This document shows, one piece after another, positions 60,720 to 64,000 of a DNA stretch of 64,000 nt. The DNA is from an uncultured Eubacterium sp. (GTDB taxonomy: Bacteria > Bacillota > Clostridia > Oscillospirales > Acutalibacteraceae), in NCBI GenBank assembly GCA_905233545.1, contig CAJOEV010000001.1:78752-142751 (forward strand). The letters run 5' to 3'. How positions within the stretch are numbered: position 1 is the stretch's first letter; each line of letters starts with the position of its first letter. The translations under genes and the position numbers were made by a program. A model generated the notes under the pieces. It did no database searches and was not told the DNA's origin. It worked only from the letters and a program-made list of their open reading frames with translations.

Positions 60720-61376
60720 CTAAATGCTTTTTGAATTTGCATAAATGTTTTTCATAGTTTCATCATCATAACGCTCATCCAAAAACTGCTCATACCGATT
60801 ACTCGGCTCGGCATCAGTTTTGCGTTCATTCATTCTGACAGCGGCAGAGGCGGACAAAAAGGCATCAAATATAAAGAAAGCCACAAATGCCCATATTATT
60901 ATTCGCTCAAACGGGATATGCATTTTATCAAAAATCTTTGTAAAAAGAGGAATCACAAGTTTTACCCAGGCAACACCCAGGACACCCCAGAAAAATGAAT
61001 AAAGCAAACATACTCTTCCGTTGATATTGAGAGGAAGGTGGCTGTAGTCCCAAGCGACGGAATGAAAGAAGGTTTCCTGACCCCACGAGCATATGTATTC
61101 AACCACAGTCGAGCTGATAAAAGCTGCAAGAAAGGTTTTCCATATTGGTGCTTTTTCAAAATTAACAAGAATAAGAGTCAGCAATAATGCCCCCATACCG
61201 TAGGCAACGCTTAAATGTCCGAGAACAAGCGACTTTCTGCTTTCAATAAATCCGTTTTTAATAAGGCACCAGATTGTTTCAATACCGTATCCTATATAAC
61301 AGCTTGCAATAAAAATCCAAACATACTGATAGAAACTATATTTGAAATTAATTTTTATTTTATTCGCTCTCTTCAT
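60720..61376 (-). CDS. Putative ABC transporter permease (CmpB-type, PF06541 family)
   Basis: The 218-residue protein has about six hydrophobic segments. Conserved elements are YVWIFIASCYIGYGIETIWC, SLVLGHLSVAYGMGALLLT, EYICSWGQETFFHSVAWDYS and NINGRVCLLYSFFWGVLGV, which characterise the uncharacterised CmpB-type family. No ATPase partner is nearby, so the family name overstates what is known. It is divergent from a TetR gene 147 bp away and may be its target. Confidence 0.82.
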   Translation of the reverse strand: MKRANKIKINFKYSFYQYVWIFIASCYIGYGIETIWCLIKNGFIESRKSLVLGHLSVAYGMGALLLTLILVNFEKAPIWKTFLAAFISSTVVEYICSWGQETFFHSVAWDYSHLPLNINGRVCLLYSFFWGVLGVAWVKLVIPLFTKIFDKMHIPFERIIIWAFVAFFIFDAFLSASAAVRMNERKTDAEPSNRYEQFLDERYDDETMKNIYANSKSI

Positions 61377-61432
61377 CGCTTGTTTTTCCTCTCATAACTG
61401 CAGGGTCCTGGCACTTGACTAATACCCATCTG

Positions 61433-61451
61433 TGTATTATAATACAATTGT
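61433..61451. promoter_or_regulatory. Overlapping palindromes, candidate TetR operator
   Basis: TGTATTATAATACA (61433-61446) is a perfect 14-bp palindrome and overlaps a second, ACAATTGT (61444-61451). Related strings (TATAATAATACACAGA) recur at 61491-61503 before the TetR ATG. The site lies between divergent genes, where TetR regulators usually bind. Confidence 0.6.
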
Positions 61452-61523
61452 GTAATCACGGTGTCAATAACCAATACAAAGATGATTATATAATAATACA
61501 CAGACAAGAGGAAAGTGTAAATT

Positions 61524-62087
61524 ATGTCGGAAGACAGAAGAGTAAGAAAAACAAAAAAGCTGATAAAGGATACTTTGATTGAACTGTTAAATCAAAAATC
61601 CATTAACAAAATATCTGTAACAGAGCTGACCGAGAAAGCTGATATAAGTCGAAAAACCTTTTATCTTCACTACAGCTCTATTTACGATGCTAAAAATGAA
61701 TTGGATAACGACATAATCGATATTCTCAACAGCATAATGCAAACTGTGCCGGACACTATGAAAGAAACGGATATTATGGATTTTTTCACCCAGCTCAACT
61801 TAAAGGCACAGGATCACAAGGAGCTTGTTGCTTATTTTATTCAGAATTCTAATCAATCCGAGCTTTATGCCAAGGTCAAATCAGCTATAAAAAATGCCGT
61901 AATGCAACGCCTGGAAAACAGCAATAAAGGTAATATAAACAATGAATATATTGTGGAATTTGTTGTAAGCGGAATACTTAATTCATATATTGAAAAAAAC
62001 ACAAAAGATGATATTTCAACAGAGAAATTCAGCGTACTTTTAACAAAGCTTTGTTCAGGAGCATTAGCGTTTCTGATTTCAAACTGA
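61524..62087 (+). CDS. TetR/AcrR family transcriptional regulator
   Basis: The 187-residue protein has an N-terminal helix-turn-helix (VRKTKKLIKDTLIELLNQKS, then ISVTELTEKADISRKTFYLH) and an all-helical C-terminal ligand/dimer domain typical of the TetR_C group found with YcdC/DhaS-type regulators. It probably represses itself and the divergent membrane protein gene through the palindromes in between. GAGGA precedes the ATG. Confidence 0.9.
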   Translation: MSEDRRVRKTKKLIKDTLIELLNQKSINKISVTELTEKADISRKTFYLHYSSIYDAKNELDNDIIDILNSIMQTVPDTMKETDIMDFFTQLNLKAQDHKELVAYFIQNSNQSELYAKVKSAIKNAVMQRLENSNKGNINNEYIVEFVVSGILNSYIEKNTKDDISTEKFSVLLTKLCSGALAFLISN

Positions 62088-62153
62088 AACAATAGGGATA
62101 GAGTTCAGCAGATGTGACTGAAAAACAGGATTGTAATATTTTTTTCAATATGC

Positions 62154-62182
62154 TTGAAAGCAAGGATAAAGTGTGATATAAT
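62154..62182 (+). promoter_or_regulatory. Sigma-A promoter of the DUF3990 and rubrerythrin-like genes
   Basis: TTGAAA (62154-62159) and TATAAT (62177-62182) are separated by 17 bp. The predicted start near 62189 excludes the TTG at 62191 as initiation codon. Confidence 0.75.
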
Positions 62183-62190
62183 AAAATAAA

Positions 62191-62213
62191 TTGCACGCAA
62201 TTATATTGTGCAA
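62191..62213 (+). repeat. Leader palindrome before the DUF3990 gene
   Basis: TTGCAC (62191-62196) and GTGCAA (62208-62213) flank a partly self-complementary centre (CAATTATATTG). It begins at about the transcription start, so it may be an operator or a 5'-end stem-loop. Confidence 0.5.
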
Positions 62214-62241
62214 AATTATGAATTTAACATATGAGTGTATT

Positions 62242-62823
62242 ATGGAAAAATTAAAGCTATATCATACAAGCGCTTTGGAATTGATTAATCCCGATGTAAA
62301 TTACGGCAGAAGGAATGCGGATTTCGGCGGCGGATTTTATCTTTCAGATAATCCTGAGTTTTCTCAAAAATGGGCAAACGACCGAAAATCAATTATTAAT
62401 GAGTATACGCTTGATTTAACAGGGCTTACGGTAAAACATTTCTCGCTCGATATGGAGTGGTTTGAATATATTTCAAATAACCGTGCGGGATATCCCGATA
62501 TTTTCAGCGAAACGGATGTAATTATCGGTCCGATAGCAAACGACACACTGTATGATACCTACGGTATTATTACAAGCGGACTTGTTGATGGCAAGGATTC
62601 ATTAAAACTGCTTTCAGTCGGAAAAAGATATATGCAGCTGAATATCAAGAGCGAAAATGCTGCTGCACATCTCAGGTGGGAAGGTGCAAGGAAACTAAGC
62701 GGGACGGAAATTCAAGAATCACAAAAGGCTGTCAGAGAAGAAGAAAAAGAATTCAGAGAAGCCTTCTGGAATGCACTTAAAAAGCTTGAAAATTTCGAAG
62801 AAATAGAAAATATGCTCAGTTAA
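62242..62823 (+). CDS. DUF3990 domain protein (ADP-ribosyltransferase-like fold family)
   Basis: From ATG 62242 the product has about 193 residues. The DUF3990 signature is clear: KLKLYHTSALELINPDVNYG, then RRNADFGGGFYLSDNPEFSQ, and DTYGIITSGLVDG. The H...Y pattern (LYHTS, GFYLS) is that of the ADP-ribosyltransferase superfamily, to which DUF3990 has been assigned; no substrate is known. No antitoxin-like partner (for example DUF3791) is visible next to it. An alternative start is ATG 62218. It lies 17 bp before the rubrerythrin-like gene. Confidence 0.82.
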   Translation: MEKLKLYHTSALELINPDVNYGRRNADFGGGFYLSDNPEFSQKWANDRKSIINEYTLDLTGLTVKHFSLDMEWFEYISNNRAGYPDIFSETDVIIGPIANDTLYDTYGIITSGLVDGKDSLKLLSVGKRYMQLNIKSENAAAHLRWEGARKLSGTEIQESQKAVREEEKEFREAFWNALKKLENFEEIENMLS

Positions 62824-62840
62824 AAAGGAGGAATACACAT

Positions 62841-63410
62841 ATGAATCCCAAGGACAAAAAAGCATTTTTAGGTTTTCAGCAGGGTGAATTAAACGCGGTT
62901 GCAATGTATCGCAGGTTTGCTCAGATAACAAAGAATCCCGAATGGAAAAAGCTCTATCTTGAAGCGGCAAAGGACGAAGGACGCCACGCAGCAACACTCG
63001 CCAAATACACGGGTGAAACCCTTCAGCCCAGTGAAGCCCAGGCAAAGCTTCTCGGAGCATTATACAGAATTCTGCCGAAAAAGCTCGTTCATTTCGGAGT
63101 ATCCAAGGGCGAATACGGCGAAGTCAAGGAACGCGATCTCCCAACGAAGAAGGCCCGTGACGAGTGGTGGAAAATCTACAGCGATACGATCAATGAAATG
63201 ATTGAAAGCCACAATAATGGAATTGAGCGCGAAACTTATTCTCCAGAAACGATTGAAACGATGAAGAAGATGCTTGACACAATCAAGCGTGCGAAGATCT
63301 ATCTGCAGCGGATCGAGTGGCTGCTTTCTGGAGACGATGGCGAAAGCGACTTGATTGAACGCACGAAGGAAGATCTAAAGGAAATTGGCTTAGATGCAAA
63401 CATTAGATAG
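62841..63410 (+). CDS. Rubrerythrin-like protein with aberrant C-terminal half (probable chimeric ORF)
   Basis: Residues 1 to about 93 are a normal ferritin-like rubrerythrin start: KAFLGFQQGELNAVAMYRRF with the metal-binding Glu, DEGRHAATLAKYTGETLQPS and HFGVSKGEYG. From about 63121 the sequence turns to KERDLPTKKARDEWWKIYSD and a long charged helical segment that does not supply the second metal-binding half (normally a second ExxxxxDExxH). Codon choice and local composition also change (ATC, ACG and GAT-rich). AAAGGAGG precedes the ATG. The ORF is probably a fusion made at a DNA junction, either in assembly or by recombination. Confidence 0.7.
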   Translation: MNPKDKKAFLGFQQGELNAVAMYRRFAQITKNPEWKKLYLEAAKDEGRHAATLAKYTGETLQPSEAQAKLLGALYRILPKKLVHFGVSKGEYGEVKERDLPTKKARDEWWKIYSDTINEMIESHNNGIERETYSPETIETMKKMLDTIKRAKIYLQRIEWLLSGDDGESDLIERTKEDLKEIGLDANIR

Positions 63411-63864
63411 TCAGATCAATACTTTCTTTAGAGCCTTCAACGCTATTTTAGACGTAGATGAAAAATACGATTTTTCGCTATTAGACCGTGTTGATACGGA
63501 TTTTTCTATGGAGTACAAAAACGTGAAAGTCACTACACCAGATTGGACGAAGTACACCTTCGATGGAGCATATAAGTATCTGCTTAAACATGGTCTAAGA
63601 AATGGGCCGCCTTCTCTTAATTCTGAATGGATGAAGGTTCTTGTCAATGCGCAGATCTATGGCGGCGTCGGGACGATAGACGATATGCTTTCTTACTCTG
63701 GATACAACGTTGAGAACATCTTGCCTTCTCGTAAGTACAATTTAGTAAACTTTCTACAGTATTATTCTCTTATACAAGAAGTCAAGCGGCAGCGTAGAGG
63801 AGGCCGCGTCTTCGAGATCACGAAATTTGTTGAAGATCTAATTGATTACGTTGCACAGCACTGA
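63394..63864 (+). CDS. Unrecognised protein, possibly phage-derived
   Basis: The 156-residue product (TLDSQINTFFRAFNAILDVD to EITKFVEDLIDYVAQH) is not recognised. It is soluble, without a signal or membrane segment, and ends with a basic KRQRRGG stretch. The ATG overlaps the preceding ORF by 17 bases and follows AAAGGAAATT, a tight arrangement often seen in phage modules. Codon use differs from the Clostridia-like genes to the left. It may belong to the same foreign segment that begins near 63121. Confidence 0.6.
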   Translation: MQTLDSQINTFFRAFNAILDVDEKYDFSLLDRVDTDFSMEYKNVKVTTPDWTKYTFDGAYKYLLKHGLRNGPPSLNSEWMKVLVNAQIYGGVGTIDDMLSYSGYNVENILPSRKYNLVNFLQYYSLIQEVKRQRRGGRVFEITKFVEDLIDYVAQH

Positions 63865-63877
63865 AAGGAAATACAAA

Positions 63878-64000
63878 ATGCGACAGTATAAAGACATTGA
63901 AGATATGAATATTCTAACTAAATATACGAAGACACTGCTGCCTGTGGCAGCGCTTTCCCTGACATTGGGAATGACTTCATGCGTGGGCGATCTGGATGTA
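63878..64000 (+). CDS. SusD/RagB-type lipoprotein N-terminus (Bacteroidota), cut by window edge
   Basis: Forty-one codons are present. After a short lead (MRQYKDIED) comes NILTKYTKTLLPVAALSLTL followed by GMTSCVGDLDV, a lipoprotein signal with the lipobox MTSC and the acidic stretch after Cys that marks Bacteroidota surface lipoproteins. LPVAALSLTLGMTSCVGDLD is close to the start of SusD/RagB starch-binding proteins. Such a protein has no place in a Gram-positive genome. Its true start is probably ATG 63905; the upstream codons may derive from the adjoining foreign segment. Confidence 0.6.
   Translation, partial: MRQYKDIEDMNILTKYTKTLLPVAALSLTLGMTSCVGDLDV

Noticed and set aside
62841..63410. 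Intact rubrerythrin or a novel two-domain rubrerythrin
   Set aside because: The second half lacks the second metal-binding helix and coincides with a change in codon use; a junction is the simpler explanation.

Overview
The window reads as Clostridia DNA, most likely an uncultured gut Oscillospirales/Ruminococcus-like organism (inferred from gene content, not from a marker gene). Supporting signs are strong AGGAGG-type ribosome binding sites, sigma-A promoters, a T-box leader, long-form leuA, a BspA-type leucine-rich repeat protein, a PPi-type phosphofructokinase, butanol and lactate dehydrogenases, and many short palindromic intergenic repeats. No rRNA, tRNA, CRISPR array, insertion sequence or integrase was seen.

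Layout. 1-10.5 kb (minus strand): a capsule/exopolysaccharide operon read leftward from a perfect-consensus promoter at 10481-10509. Its order is chain-length regulator, tyrosine kinase, priming sugar-phosphate transferase, two GT4 enzymes, a radical SAM/SPASM protein, a hexapeptide acyltransferase, LicD, GT2, polymerase and a GT32 cut by the window edge. 10.6-17.7 kb: ribonuclease Y, a TrpXYZ-like ABC importer, trmL-dusB and a phosphoribosyltransferase-like protein. 17.8-21 kb: T-box-controlled leuA-leuB. 21-24.5 kb: tadA, a CPBP protease, galU and a RING-like membrane protein. 24.5-29.3 kb: prfB, a PdaA-like deacetylase and a secreted LRR protein. 29.5-34.5 kb: mreBCD, PBP2 and mgsA (cell shape). 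34.6-38.4 kb: hisS, aspS and a nucleotidase. 38.4-44.7 kb (minus): secreted GH3, a lone GMP synthase ATP-pyrophosphatase subunit, an HD protein, CorA, phosphofructokinase and a PI-PLC-like enzyme. 44.8-51.3 kb: PHP hydrolase, full-length guaA, an MGMT-like protein and an unusual three-gene envelope locus. 51.5-56 kb: a two-component system whose kinase is frameshifted, then a TetM-like ribosomal GTPase fused to a Rae1/YacP-type NYN nuclease. 56-62.8 kb: fermentation enzymes, small acyltransferases, a TetR/permease pair and a DUF3990 protein.

The last ~880 bases do not fit the rest. A rubrerythrin-like gene changes character near 63121, a tightly overlapping unrecognised ORF follows, and the window ends in the lipoprotein signal of a Bacteroidota SusD-type protein. 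A chimeric assembly, or at least a junction with foreign DNA, is the most economical reading.

The most interesting candidates are: the ribosomal GTPase-NYN fusion, which also lacks its NKxD (G4) motif; the histidine kinase interrupted at AGA-UGA-C, the same form as the RF2 recoding site, in a genome whose prfB has lost that site; the three-gene envelope locus with a shared unrecognised C-terminal domain; the second, amidotransferase-less GMP synthase; and the terminator-like hairpin that contains the pdaA-like ribosome binding site.
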